DNA of 64,000 nucleotides from Cocos nucifera (GCA_006176705.1 QRFJ01000294.1:868001-932000), one strand, 5' to 3'. Shown: positions 10,000 to 22,069, counted from the first letter of the stretch. The notes: generated from the sequence alone by a model not told the origin. A program made the numbers and translations.

Positions 10000-11215
10000 T
10001 CGCCCATGAGGTTGTCTGCCTGCATCTCTTTTTTCTTCCTCATCAACCCATTCTTTTGCCTCCCTCCATAGCCCTTCCTCGTTCCCAGGTGCCTTTCTCC
10101 TCCTCCAAATTCTCTTCTTCATGAAGACATCTGTTCCTCTCCATCTATCTATAAGGTTCTCTTCTTCCTTCATGAGTTCCATAGCTCTATGGCTTCATAC
10201 ATCCTTAGAGTTTGAGGCTAATATACACTCGATGAGTTTTTGATACATTCTTTAAGTTTGTTTTATACATACTCAGTGGCAATCTAATACATATTTTTAG
10301 GTAAATAGGTATACAATTTTCAAAATATAGTATTCACCGATACATAATATATTAGGTAATACATATATAATAAATTAAATTAGTCATCCAATAACCTAAT
10401 ATATACCGCTAGGCAAACTAATATATTTTCAAATATACTGTAATTGGTTATGCTTTCCTATTGGGAATCATAATCCTTACACTGTCAACTATTTCTTAAA
10501 ATGCAAGCTTATGGGTGTATCTACAATGGAACAAAAATTCTATGGTGCACACACAAAAGAAGATCGTATGAAGTGGTCATCCTTTTTTGCCATGTATCTT
10601 ATCACATCCATCTTAAAGTAGAAACCAAAAAGTCAAAGTGGAATGGGACTCCTACGATTAGAGTCTATCCATCTTGTAACTTTAAAAAATAAAAAGAAAA
10701 TGTGAAGCAGCACCCATAAGGCTATCCACCCATAACTCTCTTCTTCCTCATTAAGCCATCCTTTATTAGTCCATAAGCCCTTCCTCCTCTTCCCTAGGTG
10801 ATATACACTTGGCAATTTTTTGATATATTATAAACTTTTATGATACATACCTAATAGCGACCCAATAAATATCTCTAAATAAATTGACATATATTAATTT
10901 TTAAAATATGGTATTCATTTGTATAGTTTATGAATACGTGATGCACATTTAACATATAAGTCATCTAGTGACCTGATACACTTGGCAAATAAAATTGATA
11001 TACAACCATGGAACTCAACGAGGAGGAAGAAAGTCTCATGGATGAATAGGGAGAGGGACGAACATCTTTATGAGGCTTCAGATGAAGAGAAAGAGACTCA
11101 AGGAGGAGAAGAAAGGGCCCATGAGAGGATAAAGAGAGAAAGATGGCTTGACGAGGAAAAAGAGAGGAGTGCAGCTTGATGAGGAAGAAAAGAGAGTTGT
11201 AGGAGGATAGTATCA
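10000..11215. repeat. inverted-repeat structure with an extra direct copy
   Basis: A pyrimidine-rich arm at about 10010-10180 is repeated in reverse complement at about 11005-11210: the reverse complement of 10170 begins ATGGAACTCATGAAGGAAG and 11010 begins ATGGAACTCAACGAGGAGG. A second, shorter copy in direct orientation lies at 10700-10800. The A+T-rich spacers also match each other (10205-10430 against 10805-10990; both contain repeated GATACAT/ATACAT words). Short charged ORFs on both arms look like by-products of purine bias. It could be a foldback or MULE-type non-autonomous element; I found no clean TSD. Confidence 0.5.
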
Positions 11216-12429
11216 CAAACTACACTTTATAAATTTCTTTTTTTATTTGTTTAAGTCATAGGACACTCAAATTTTGTTAATAGGAGTCTTGTTCTACTTT
11301 AACTCTTCAATTTTCACTCTAAGATGGATATTATAAGATATCTGCTAACTTAGTTGAAGTAGTTTTCTATGAATCATATTTTCACCATCCGTTTTTTTAT
11401 TGTTACCAAAAGTTGCCACCAAGAGATGGATCACTAGAGGATACTTGATTAGGGTGAAGGTTTGTTTACCTCTAGTGAACTTACCCTATCATCTCGACTT
11501 AGGACTGGCCACATCAAATATTTTCTTGGAGGACATGTTGAGAAAGAACTTGGTAGGGGATAGAACACTCAGTTCCAATAGCGGTGGAAGACTCTACCGC
11601 CAAGTGGTGGTTAACTGCCAACCATAAGTTGATCAATGATTAATCTTTGGCCTCTGGTCAGTCATTACTAAAGTCTGACGATCAAGCATTTCCATAGGAG
11701 GATCATGTTTTTCACCTCCCAACTTGGATGGGTGATAGAAATCATCAAAGATGGCTCATCACCATTCACCAAAAAGAAGGGCTCGAATGGACACCACATG
11801 GTTCGGTAAGGAGACTAGGTCATCTTCAGCCAATTTTGGATCCACATTCGACCTATTGATGGAGATGGATTTGGGTTGAGATCCCATTCTGACTAACCTA
11901 CCAATGGATAACGTGGACCAAAGCTTGGGCCTCCTTAAGTGGGCTAGGTGCTTGTCATCCCTGAAGCAGGTAGTAGGCTAACCCAGCACAAAGGGGCCCA
12001 AGGCCATAAAGGAATGCTGGGGCCCATCACCTAAGTAGCGTCCATTTGTCATGATGGCCCCTTCTTCAATCCACCTGAGGGGGCTAGGATCGGACTCGGT
12101 ACAAGGGGCATGAAGGGAGTTCAATAGCTAGCCAATGGTGCCATCTGAACTTCAAGAAGTGGTAGTAGAGGGCGACATTATTAACAGCAAAGGTGAGGGG
12201 AATGTGCATGAGGTGGGTGCCATGGCTATCGACTCTTCAAGTAGGTTTGCCTTGCTAGAGATCAATTGATTGATATGGCAAAAACTTTGGGGATAGAGAT
12301 GAATCAGGCAGTTGAGGGAAGTGGGGCAAGAAGGGAGCTCACCTCTTGCCCCCTTCGTAGAAAAGAGGAGGCCAGCCCTAGATTGAAAAGATTGAAATCC
12401 AGAAACTTTGGAAGTTCATTATGGCTAAG
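11216..12429. other. no confident gene; possible degraded LINE ORF1/endonuclease
   Basis: Directly upstream of recognisable LINE endonuclease sequence and more G+C-rich than flanking DNA, so it may be the 5' part of the same LINE. I could not recognise an ORF1 RNA-binding domain or the endonuclease N-terminus, and short frames are full of stops. Confidence 0.35.
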
Positions 12430-13922
12430 AGTTTAACCAGGCCTTGGTTCATCTAGTGCAACAATTAGCTGGGTAGAGCCAGGATCTAAAAGTGGATTGA
12501 GAGAGCTTTTGCCATTATTAGCTGGATTCAATTATTTCTAAGTTATTAGGTATGCCACCTCCCTCGGATTGTCTGACCGTTATCCACTTCTGATTATTAT
12601 TGACATCAGGAGGACTCACTGAAGCCCCTTCTAATTTGAGAAGTTCTAGCTCTCTTATCACCACTCATGGGATATTGTGTAAGATGTGTGGATGTTACCA
12701 GTTTGTGATGATGCCATGTATCGAGTGACCTACAAGCTAGAGCTAACCACTTAAGGCTCTAACTAAGGGAGGAGATGGATGGTAGTTTTTCTAACGACGA
12801 TCGATCTTGTGGAGCTTTGGAGGAGACTTTTAATGCATCATTTTTTGTTTCGACAATAGGAGATCTTGTGGCAGCAAAAGTCAAGAATTCAATAAATCAG
12901 AGATGGGGACAAGAACACTCATTTCTTTTATCAATCCACCATCATCAGGAGACACAATAACCAAACCGATCCTTGTATGACTCTAGTTGGTAGTAAATTG
13001 AAGTGAAGATGATATTAAGTGGTCCACTTCTTCAAGACTTGGTGGATTGCCAATTTGAGGTCCTTTGGATCCTTTTCTTAGCCATGCCTTCTACTCAAGT
13101 CTCCATCATGAAGAATGCTGTGTTGATTAGGAAGGTGTCAAGGGAAGAGGTTCGGAGGGCTTTTTGGTCCATAGTAGAAGATAAAGTACCATGGTGGAGG
13201 AAAAAGCATCGGGACTGGATGGTTTTCCTCTACTCTTCTTCAGAAGATACTAAAATATCATTTGGCATGAGGTTGTGATGATAGTGAAGCAATTCTTTGT
13301 TACTGAGATGATGTTGCTAGTTTGAAAGAGGACTTTCATCACCTTAATCCCGAAGACACACGATGCCTCAGAGCTGAGGCATTATAGACCAATTAACTTG
13401 GACACAACTTTGTACAAGACCTGTGTCGACAATATGGTTGGCAGGATGAAGGCTCTTCTCCCTCATCTCATGAATCTGGAGCAAGATGCCTATGTGGGGG
13501 GTTACAGCATCTCCGACATTGTCTTGATTGCCTAGGAGTTTATGTATAATCTCTATAGAGCTCCCACTTGGTATAGTTTGATGGCAATCAAGCTCCTCTA
13601 ATTCATCTTAAAGAATCTATGACCATTTGAGTTGGGAGTACCTCCAATTTGCCTTGAAGAGCTTTTGATTTCATTATGGGTAGATTGGCTGGATCTTTGA
13701 GTGTGTGCACCCATGTTTCACCATCCTAGTCAATGGTACCCCGACAGCCTTCTTCTACTTCACTACTAGGCTTCACCAAGGTTGCCAAATATTCCTTTAC
13801 CTCTTCTTTGTTTGTGTTGATGCTGTCTCCCATGCTCTTCAGGCTGCAATTTGGAGTTAGGCCTTTGGTGCCGATGTGTCTACCTCGGGGGCCAATCGAT
13901 CTCTCACTTAGCTCTTTGCAAA
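12430..13922 (+). pseudogene. LINE endonuclease C-terminus and RT N-terminal half
   Basis: Fragments read CNN, GRARI, WIERAFAI and LSDRYPLLI (end of the apurinic-type endonuclease), then a linker containing FEKF and SWDIV. QSTIIRRH precedes VSREEVRRAFWSIVEDKVP; then ITLIPKTHDASELRHYRPIN, the signature of LINE RT, then YKTCVDNMVGRMKALLPHL, LEQDAYVGGYSISD and LYRAPT. The reading frame changes several times. Homology breaks at 13922 where a hAT MITE entered the codons before the catalytic ADD motif. Confidence 0.87.
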
Positions 13923-14395
13923 TAGGGATGAAAATGGTATGGATATTATTTATCTAGATTTATTTTTATGTTCAAATAAATTCAAATATAGATAAAAATT
14001 TGAGGATGTAGCTAATATCCATATTCATATCCATATCTATCAAAAAAAATATAGATATGGATAGACAATTATCCGATCTGCATTCGAATATCCGAATTTA
14101 TATGTAACTCTATATAATTTTATATAGCACTTATCATTTTTTAAGAAAAATATACAATCATATAAACATGTTATTAACTTGATTTATCATCTATTTAGTA
14201 ATATCTTTGATTCTATAGTCATAAATTTTAATTATCTAAGTTATATCTATCATTATATCAATTAGTATCCATATCCATTTAAAACAAATATGGATATAAT
14301 TTTTTTGCATCCGAATAATATTTGTATCCATATTGTATTCATTAGACAAAAATATAGATATGAATATGCTGGTATTCGATCTGATTTTGGCCTTA
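13923..14395. mobile_element. hAT-like MITE inserted in LINE RT
   Basis: It begins TAGGGATGAAAATGG and its other end in reverse complement begins TAAGGCCAAAATCAG, an imperfect hAT-type terminal inverted repeat. The flanks TTTGCAAA (13915-13922) and TTTTTAGA (14396-14403) are degenerate copies of an 8-bp target, TTTGCAGA, which is what the LINE codons (FADD) predict. The inside is A+T-rich with many ATGGATAT/ATCCATAT words and no ORF. Confidence 0.7.
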
Positions 14396-14535
14396 TTTTT
14401 AGATGATTGCCTCTTGCTTAGTTGGATGATGGTGTAGGATGCTATGATTTTTTCATAAGAATTTTGGTGGAATATTGTGTAGCTTTGGGGTTGAAGATGA
14501 ATCTCTTAAAGTATGCTATTTGCTTTAGTCTGAAG
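14396..14535 (+). pseudogene. LINE RT catalytic segment
   Basis: A short piece reading ADDCLLLSW and ending SLKYAICFS, which carries the catalytic ADD of LINE reverse transcriptase and the following LSKSAIFFS-type motif. It lies between two hAT insertions and continues the frame logic of the piece ending at 13922. Confidence 0.85.
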
Positions 14536-14971
14536 TAGACATGGGCATCGGGCCATACCTGACCCAGCCCGACCTTGGCCCAACGGGCTTGGTACTGTAG
14601 CAGGCCATGCCAAGCATGGCCCATCCCATAAACGGGCCATACCGGCATAGCACAGCAATCATAAAATTTTTGCCCGGCATGGAATTAGCGGGTCGGGCCT
14701 GGCACGGTCTGTTGGCCCGTCAAGCCCTTTTTTTTAGCCTTAACGGGCCGTGCCAGGCATGGCCCGCAACGGCTCCAAATAGGCCATGCCTAGCCCGGTT
14801 CGTAACAGCCTGAAACGGGCCAGGCCAGCCCATAATGACTAAAACTAATTTTTTTTTATTTTTTAAGAGTTAAAATGGCTAGTTTTCTTATTTTTACCAT
14901 TTTAACCCCTTCAATAGCAAAAAAATGGCTAGATTGAGGGATATTTTAGAAAAATAAAAATTTAGAACTTC

Positions 14972-14980
14972 TATAAATAG
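14972..14980 (+). promoter_or_regulatory. TATA box of the hAT element
   Basis: TATAAATAG, a consensus plant TATA box, about 390 bp before the transposase ATG at 15367 and followed by a CT-rich untranslated region (TTCTCTCTCTCTCT at about 15023). A plausible core promoter for the transposase; not tested. Confidence 0.5.
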
Positions 14981-15366
14981 AGCCTTCCTCTTTCATTCTC
15001 ACCACATCAATTCATCAAATCAATTCTCTCTCTCTCTTTAATCTTCCTACTTCTATTTGTTCTCTCTTCTAGCAATTCTTCTCTCTTCCATTAAATATTT
15101 AGTACGTAGCAATTATAGTTTAGCAATTCAAGAGTCATACAAGAAGAGGAAGCATCTCTCTTTTGGAGGTCATAGTTCAAGGGTAGCTCCATAAATCTGG
15201 CTCTCCGACTCTCCGACTATCCAACCTCCGGTGGTCTAGCCCTCCTCCTCCGACTTTTCAATTCTCTAGTCTCAGCTCCACCTCTTCTTCCTCTTTAGCT
15301 CTATAATTTAATTTTCTTTTGCTAGTTATTGATTAATTTTTATTTTTTTATATTTACTTAGTTTAG

Positions 15367-17390
15367 ATGGTAAGTTATGATGATGAAAGTATAGCCAGCG
15401 CGACTGGGCATACCGACATTTCTCTTCCTATTTTGGAGAAGGAAGAAACTCTTTCTTCTTCCTCTGAAGCCTCTTCTGGGGAAGCTGGATCCTCTTTCCA
15501 TAAGAGAACTAGCACTGTATTGAATGATTTCAATAGAATTTTGATAGATGAAGTTTATAAGACAACATATAAAAAATATGTCAAATTATATAGTTATGCC
15601 AGTATTGGAGGAACTGGCCATTTGAAGAGACATCAAGAGTCTCATAGGATAAGTGATTCTCATATTCAAAGCACTCTTAATACACAAGGGGGTACTCTTG
15701 TTGGAACTTTTATCTATAATCATGAAAATCAAAGAAAGACACTTGTAAAATGAATAGTTAGAGATAAATTATCCTTTAGCTTATGTGAATCTTTCAATTT
15801 TGAAGAATATATTCAATTAGTTTTATAATCCACTTATAGAAGAACCAGTAGACGTACATTTAGAAAAGTAGCTATGACAAATTATTTAACAATGAAACAT
15901 GATTTAATTGATAATCTTTCTACTTGAAATGCAAAAGTATCATTAACTTTTGATATATGGACTGCATCTGTAGGTAGTATATATTTTATTTCTATTACTG
16001 CTCATTACATAAATAATAATTGATAATTAAATAAGCATATTCTTGCTTTTCATTCTTTTAATTATCTCCATTCTAGTCAATAAATTTTTAATATTATTTA
16101 TCAAACTGCAGCTGCATATGGTTTTATTAACAAAATTATGTCTGTTACATTTGATAATGCATCTAATAATAATGTAGCTATCCAATTATTGCAAGACTCT
16201 TTTCATCCCATTATTAATAAAAAATTATTTTATATTAGATGTGCATGTCATATTTTGAATCTTTTTATTCAAGCTGGAATGGGCATGGTTTAAGATATAA
16301 TTATAAAAATTAGGAATGTGGTATCTTTTATTCATGCTTTAAGAGCATGATTGCAAAAAATTAAATAATTATGTTTAGACTACGGTAAATATTTTAAAAA
16401 ATTTAAACTTGATGTAGTTATCCATTGGAACTCTACATATATGATGATTCATGATGCATATTCATATAAAAATTTATTAAATGCATATATAAATGATCGT
16501 AGATTAGAATTTATTTTGACTGAAAATGATTAGAAAAAAAAAATTTTAGAGAAATTTTTAGTTAATTTTTATAATACTACAAATACTCTTTCTGATGTTT
16601 ATTTTCCAACCTCTTGTGCATTTTTACAACAAGCATATATAATTTATGATCAATTTGCATAATATAGATTTGATGATGTTTTAATGCCTATTATTTATGA
16701 AATAAAAAAAAATAGAATCAGTATTGGGATATGGTATGTCCCATGCATAACTTAGCTGCTGTATTTGATCCATGGATCAAATTAAATGGTGTACATATTT
16801 TACTTAATAAAATTGGTAGATATATGAATCATGATTCTGAAGAATCTAAAGCTGAGGTAACTCAGCTACTTCATGATATTTTTGTATTATTTGATGAAAA
16901 GCTTTGTGGATCTAGACAGTCCACATCATCTTCATAATCAACTTCTAGTACCTCTTGTTCATCATCTATTTTTTCATTTCTTGCATATAAGAGATATTCA
17001 CATGCATCTTCTTCATCTGCATTTTGTTCATCTTTAAGTAATGAATTAAAATTTTATTTATGAAATAATATATCTTCTACATTAGATGAAAATCAAATAG
17101 AAAATTTTGATGTGTTGGCCTGGTTGAAGAACATAAAAAATCAATATCCTATTATGTTTGCAATTGCACATGATATTTTAGCTGTGCCGATATTTACACT
17201 AGCATCAGAATCAGCTTTCAGTATAGGTTGGCGTATTTTGGATAAAAAGAGGAGTATGATGATGAGCAAGATAGTTGAGATGCTGCTCTGCTTCAAAAAT
17301 TAGCTGAATACGGAGGCGAGACTTTAGGACAAAGGAGAACATGATACTGGATCTGATGATGAGGATGACATAAATATAATAGATAATTAG
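15367..17390 (+). pseudogene. hAT transposase (Ac/Tam3-like)
   Basis: This cut-and-paste transposase starts MVSYDDESIA at 15367. A BED zinc-finger region is visible in SIGGTGHLKRHQESH, but the preceding Cys pair is gone (VKLYSYA), so zinc binding is lost. The RNase H-like core retains LTFDIWTA (first Asp), VTFDNASNNN (second Asp) and RCACHILNL. The C-terminal dimerisation domain reads VLAWLKNIKNQYPIMFAIAH, then LAVPIFTLASESAFSIGWRI, whose SES glutamate matches the catalytic Glu of hAT enzymes. At least ten in-frame stops or shifts occur between 15750 and 17300. It ends in an acidic tail before TAG at 17388. Confidence 0.9.
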
Positions 17391-18047
17391 TAAGATTTAT
17401 TTTTAATTTTTAATTTTTAAAAATTATATATTTTACTTTTTATTTATTGAGGTGAGTCACCTCTATTTTTCTTATCAGTTCTCTCTCTTTGTATTCTGGA
17501 GGTTAGGCCTAGCCTCCCTCCATCTTTTGTATAATTTTGATTTATATTAATAAATTGGTAGGGATCCACGCCAAACCCTCCACCATTATAAGATGATTTT
17601 TATTTTTATAAAAAAATTAATATCTTATATTTTTTATTTATCCATCAACTTAATTTATTTTATAAAAATTATTTTTTTAAATAAAAATTTTAAAGAGGCT
17701 ATAGTATGCCAAATGGGTCGTGCCATGGCACGACCCATATGGGCTAGCACGCGGGCCGTGTTGGGCCTGGGCACGTGCCATGCCTGGCCCGATGGGCCAT
17801 GCCAGCCTAGACCCTGGAGGGTCGTGCCGGGCCTAGGCTGGGCTTGGCCCAGCAGGTCAAGTCAGCCCAGGCCCTGAAGGGCTGTGCCAGGCCTAGGTCA
17901 TGTGCCACCAAACCTCAACCCAGCCCGGTCCTCTATTTTGGGCCGTGCCATGGCACAGCTTGCTACAGTGCTAAGTGGGCCATGCCTGGCATGGCCCAAT
18001 TCATGTCGGGCTGGCCCATGGGTGGCCCGGCCTAGTGCCCACCTCTA

Positions 18048-18169
18048 GTCTAAAGGCCAAATTAACCTTAGCTAAAGCGAGTGATCAAGGAGCTTAGAGA
18101 TTGTGCAAAAGGCCGGGCCAAAGGTCGGCCCATGGGCGGCCAGGCCCAATGCCCACCTCTAGTCTGAAG
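18048..18169. repeat. 114-bp tandem duplication of the hAT right end plus flanking LINE
   Basis: The last ~40 bp of the hAT element, its TSD and about 70 bp of LINE sequence (CCAAATTAACCTTAGCTAAA...) occur twice in tandem, offset by 114 bp. The second copy has GTCTGAAG, identical to the left TSD; the first has GTCTAAAG. The duplication therefore followed the hAT insertion, and the copies have diverged slightly since. Confidence 0.85.
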
Positions 18170-18631
18170 GCCAAATTAACCTTAGCTAAAGCAAGTGATC
18201 AAGAAGCTTAGAGATTGTGCAGAAGGATGAAGTGGTCCTACTTGGGGGTCTTGATCATTATGGTAGCTTGATGGCAAGCAAGCTAGGTCGCCATCCATGA
18301 TAGATAGAGTAACACTGGTACAATTAGTCATAAGTTCTATATCTATCTACCTCCTGTCCAACACCATTTTGCTAAGGACATTAGTTTTGAAGCTTGAGCA
18401 GCTTTTTTGGGGATTTTTATGAGTCTCACATAATGGCAGAGGCGGAGTTCATCTTATTGCTTGGGATGTCATTTGTAAGCTGACTGGTGATTAAGGGTTG
18501 GGTATCCAATCTTTGCTTATCAGACTTGAGGATTTGATTGGTAGACATGTAGTGCATTTTCTTCTAGAGCTTGGAAGCCTCTGGAGCTCAATGATGTGGG
18601 CCAACTATAGGCTGTGGACCAATGGAGCCAA
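18056..18631 (+). pseudogene. LINE RT C-terminal segment
   Basis: Reads, with stops, AKLTLAKASDQ, the region corresponding to MGRVTLIRSVL, then GLGIQSLLIRLEDLIGR, HVVHFLLELGSLWSSMMW and RLWTNGAN. It parallels the same block in the second LINE at 35700-36080 (GLGIQSLMVRCEALII, YIWSAMMRTKYG). It stops at 18631 where copia-B begins and continues at 22070. Confidence 0.82.
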
Positions 18632-19551
18632 TATTGGGATATCAGCACACTCTGATACCACTTGTTAAGGATCTAGTATTGGGATATTGCGGTAGGAAGA
18701 AAGAAGAAAATAAAATAAGAATATAATTAAGTACGTGAATCAGTCTAAAAGCTCGCCTCCATGGAACATGCTAAAACTTCACTATGAAAAAGGAAGAAAA
18801 ATAAGAGGAGATTACCCACTCTCAACTCACGTATATAATCCTCTTAACAAAAAGTTACCCTTGCCAAACTCTCTCTAGGAGACCCCCGAAAATGACCACA
18901 GTCCGCTACCTAGCTATCTACCCGAAGCTTCTGCTTCTACTGTCCGTTGGTGTCCTTCTCTCTGCTCTCAATCATGTCTCAGGTTCTCTCACACCACTGC
19001 TAAGACATACATCATTCATGGACTGCTCCAGGCCTTTTAAAGGCCTCTGTCTGCATCCTGATAAGATTCCCAGCCCATTTCAAAGTCAACAAACATCCCC
19101 TGACTGTTAGATTGTGACCACAACCCTCCATGACCGTTGGATCGCACAAAAGTGTCAAAAACCCTATAGGCTACAAAAAAGATGCAGTCCACGCTTTCTG
19201 GCGCATGGACTGCGAAAAACCAGAACACAGCCCTATCATGAGGCCGCCTAAGCATAGGCCATGCCCGCGTGTGCACCCGCTTGGGCCCGGGTTGCGCCCG
19301 TGCTGGGTCGTGCTCACGCCAGGCCACGCTCAAGCACTGGGTTGGGCCCGCGCCCACATAGTCAGCCTACACTGAGCCTAATCACCTACTGGCCATGGGC
19401 CCCACTCCAGCTTCCTGTCCGATGTTATTTTGCATGTATTTTCACCATCTAGATTTTGATTGGGGTGTTCTTGGGCTCGTTGAACTTTGTTCATCATCTT
19501 GGACCTTACTGTAGGCTTAATATAGAAGAATTCGAGATATTTTTCTCAACA
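18632..19551 (-). repeat. copia-B 3' LTR
   Basis: About 920 bp, matching 21108-22069 throughout, including the block near 19190-19370 (GCGCATGGACTGCGAAAA, ...) rich in GGGCC/GCCCGC words. The canonical TG start has become TA. Just right of it lies ATCTTCATCTCG, in reverse complement a polypurine tract ending in AGATGAAGAT. Confidence 0.85.
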
Positions 19552-19899
19552 ATCTTCATCTCGACTCGATATTCGGTCTCTATCTATTCGAGAGTTCGTT
19601 TAGCACCCCCATATCCTGAGGCAATCGCCTGCTAATCATAGATGGGCAAACGTGGGAGTCGAGCTAGGCTGCTCAATCCCACCTCCATCAACTATTATGA
19701 TCCTCCTGACCTGAGACCTATTCATAGTAGCCTTCTACGGTAATAGAAACTTCACCTTGTGACGTCGCATGTCGTCCTCCTGAGTCTTTCGTTCCATGCC
19801 CGATCCATCTCTATTTGGAGCTCCATCTCGCACTAGGATCTCTATCATGAAGTAGTGTCCTCCATACTTTCTTCCTCTTATTACCATCCTACTGCCATG

Positions 19900-21030
19900 C
19901 ATGACCTTCAAGATTCCTCCATCAGCTTTTCATTTGAAATCAGTCGAATCCAATCTGCTCAGTGAAATTAGATTCTTCTTAAAGCTGGGTATGTATCGAA
20001 CCTCACCCAACTTCTTTACTATTTCATCATGGAGCTTCATGCTGACCATCCCATTGTTCTTGATCTCACAGCTCGATCCGTTTGGTAGGAACAAAGTGCC
20101 CTCACTGATTTCCAGGAAGTCAAACATCTCCTCTATAACATACATGATGGAAAAAAAATAGAATCCATAATCCATCAGAAGGAAAAAATAGATATCTCAT
20201 CAGTAACCAGAAAACATCATCACTGTCTTTTATATCGCTACTGGCCACCGTCATAATAGTCCTCATCCAATCCTTAAGTTGTGGATAATCCTTAATTCGA
20301 TGCCCCAACTCGTCGTACCTGTAGCATCTGATCTTGCTTTGGTCCCTCATCTTGAACTTGGATCGTCCTCCTTGTGATCCTTTATCGCTCCATCTACTAC
20401 CTCTTGCTCCACCAAAAATCATCAAAGCTGAGCTACCGTCATCTAAGCTCGAAGCTGGGTTCTCCCTTCTGAAATCCTCGTTCTAGAGTATCGCTACAGT
20501 AACCTCATCTATCTTGATGGTGCTCTTTTTCACTAGAAGAGCAGTCACCAAGGACTCATATGAAGGAGTGATGCTAGCAAGACCAATGCTCTGATCTTCT
20601 CCTCAACTTTTTTGTCAATGCTAAGAAAGTCGATGAGGATCTTCTGAAAGTTGGATACTGAAAGTTGGATAGATGCTCCTGCACACTCTGGCCTTCATTC
20701 ATCCACAGCTGATAGAACTACCTCCAAAGAAATAGCATATTGGTGAGCGACTTCACTATATACAACTTCTCAAGCTTCGACCATAGCACTGTCGAAAAAA
20801 TCTTGCCAAGTATATGGATCACCACATAATCTGCTTGATACAAGCGGATCGTGCTCGCCGTCTGCATCTAGATCCACTTTCAATTCTTTACCTCTATGGT
20901 GGCTGGCATCTCATCATACAAGAGAGCATCAATCAACCCATGTTGGATGAGGACATCCTTTATCCTTGCTTGTCATAAGGAGAAATTTTTCTTCTCATCA
21001 AACCTGTTGATCTCCACCTTGATTGCACTT
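19900..21030 (-). pseudogene. gag: copia-B gag and truncated protease
   Basis: The - strand reads, with stops, VEINRFDEKKNFSL, ADYVVIHILGKIFSTVLWSK, KLYIVKSLTNMLFLW, QFYQLWMNEGQSVQEHLSNF (in pieces), the copia gag fold. Then RCYRYDELGHRIKDYPQLKD is a CCHC knuckle in which two cysteines are now tyrosines. It continues into the protease C-terminal part MKLHDEIVKKLGEVRYIPSF followed by KKNLISLSRLDS. Integrase, RT and RNase H are absent, so the element needed a helper for mobility. Confidence 0.82.
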
Positions 21031-21092
21031 ATCTTCTTTATATTCTTCAATCTCTATTACCACTGCTGCAATCTGCACTCTGGTATCATCAA

Positions 21093-21104
21093 GCTCTAAT
21101 ACCA
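21093..21104 (-). other. copia-B primer-binding site
   Basis: On the - strand TGGTATTAGAGC, one transition from TGGTATCAGAGC, the initiator-tRNA-Met complement used by most plant copia elements. It lies three bases inside the right LTR. Confidence 0.85.
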
Positions 21105-21107
21105 ATC

Positions 21108-22069
21108 TGTTGGGCTATCAACACACTTCGATGCCACTTGTTAAGGATCTAGTACTGGGATATTACGGTAGGAAGAAAGAAGAAAATAAAATAAGAATAT
21201 AATCAAGTACGTGGATCAACCTAAAGGCTCACCTCCATGGAGCATGCTAAAATTTTACTATGAAAAAGGAAGAAATATAAGAGAAGATTACCCACTCTCA
21301 ACTCACGTATACAATCCTCTCAACAAGAAGTTATCATTATCAAATTCTCTCTTGGAGATCCCCTGAAACGATCGTAGTCCGCTGCCTAGCTGTCTATCTG
21401 AAGTATCTACTTCTGTTGTCCACAGGCATCCTTCTCTCTGCTCTCAATCACATCTCAAATTCTCTCACGCCACTGCCAAGCCACACACCATTCATGGACT
21501 GCTCCAGACCTTTTAAAGGCCTCTATCCGCATCCTAATAGGATTCCTAGCCCACTTCAAAGTCAAAAAACATCTCCTAGCCATTAAATTGTGACCACAGC
21601 CCTCTATGACTGCTTGAATCATGTAAAAGCATCAAAAACCCCTATAGGCCGTGAAAAAGATCCGGTCCATGCTTTTTGATGCGTGGACCGTAAAAATCCT
21701 GAACACAACCTTGTCGTAAGGCCGCTTGGGCCCAAGCCATGCCCGCACATGCCCGCCCACATGTGGCACTGGGCCGCGTGCCCACCCACGCATGGTGCTG
21801 GGCAGCGCTCGCGCTGGGCCACGTTGGGCCATGCCCACACGCCCGTGCACCCGCATGCTGGGCCGCGTAGGCCACGTGGCCAACCTGCACTGGGCCTAGT
21901 CGCCTGTTGATCATGGGCTGCACTCCAACTTCCTATCCGACACTTTTTCGCACGTATTTTTGCCATCTGGACTTCGATTAGAATGTTTTTGGGCTCGTTG
22001 GACTCCATTCGTCATTCTGGACCTCGCTATAGGCTTAATATGGGAGAATTTGAGACATTTTTCTCAACA
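21108..22069 (-). repeat. copia-B 5' LTR
   Basis: About 962 bp, starting TGTTGGGC and ending CTCAACA in plus sense. It matches 18632-19551 in order over its whole length with many point differences, so the insertion is old. The GGCC/GCCCG-rich part at 21720-21900 creates several spurious overlapping ORFs. Confidence 0.87.

Larger units (their letters stand above)
14536..18047 (+). mobile_element. hAT transposon with dead transposase, inserted in LINE
   Basis: Left end TAGACATGGGCATCGGGCC; right end in reverse complement TAGAGGTGGGCACTAGGCC, an imperfect hAT terminal inverted repeat. TSD: GTCTGAAG at 14528-14535 and GTCTAAAG at 18048-18055 (7 of 8); a tandem copy of the right end at 18162 keeps the exact GTCTGAAG. 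About 300 bp at each end is filled with GGCCCG, GCCATGCC and GGCCATG words, subterminal repeats of the kind hAT transposases bind. The middle encodes one transposase. Confidence 0.9.
18632..22069 (-). mobile_element. copia-B: LTR retrotransposon with only gag and part of protease
   Basis: LTRs at 18632-19551 and 21108-22069 are clear direct repeats (TATTGGGATATCAG and TGTTGGGCTATCAAC at their left ends, CTCAACA at both right ends). An initiator-Met-like primer-binding site next to the right LTR and a purine-rich tract next to the left LTR put the element on the - strand. The internal region is only about 1.56 kb. The TSD reads GCCAA (18627-18631) and ACCGA (22070-22074), differing by two transitions. 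LINE reading frames continue across the insertion. Confidence 0.88.

Noticed and set aside
17593..18035. ORFs with repeated GHA/AWP-like words at the hAT right end
   Set aside because: They translate the GGCCATGCC-type subterminal repeats of the hAT element; similar frames occur at the left end (14442-14813).
19037..19452. Overlapping GC-rich ORFs on both strands
   Set aside because: They lie inside the copia-B LTR and have counterparts in the other LTR (21619-22008) with different reading frames, so they reflect composition.
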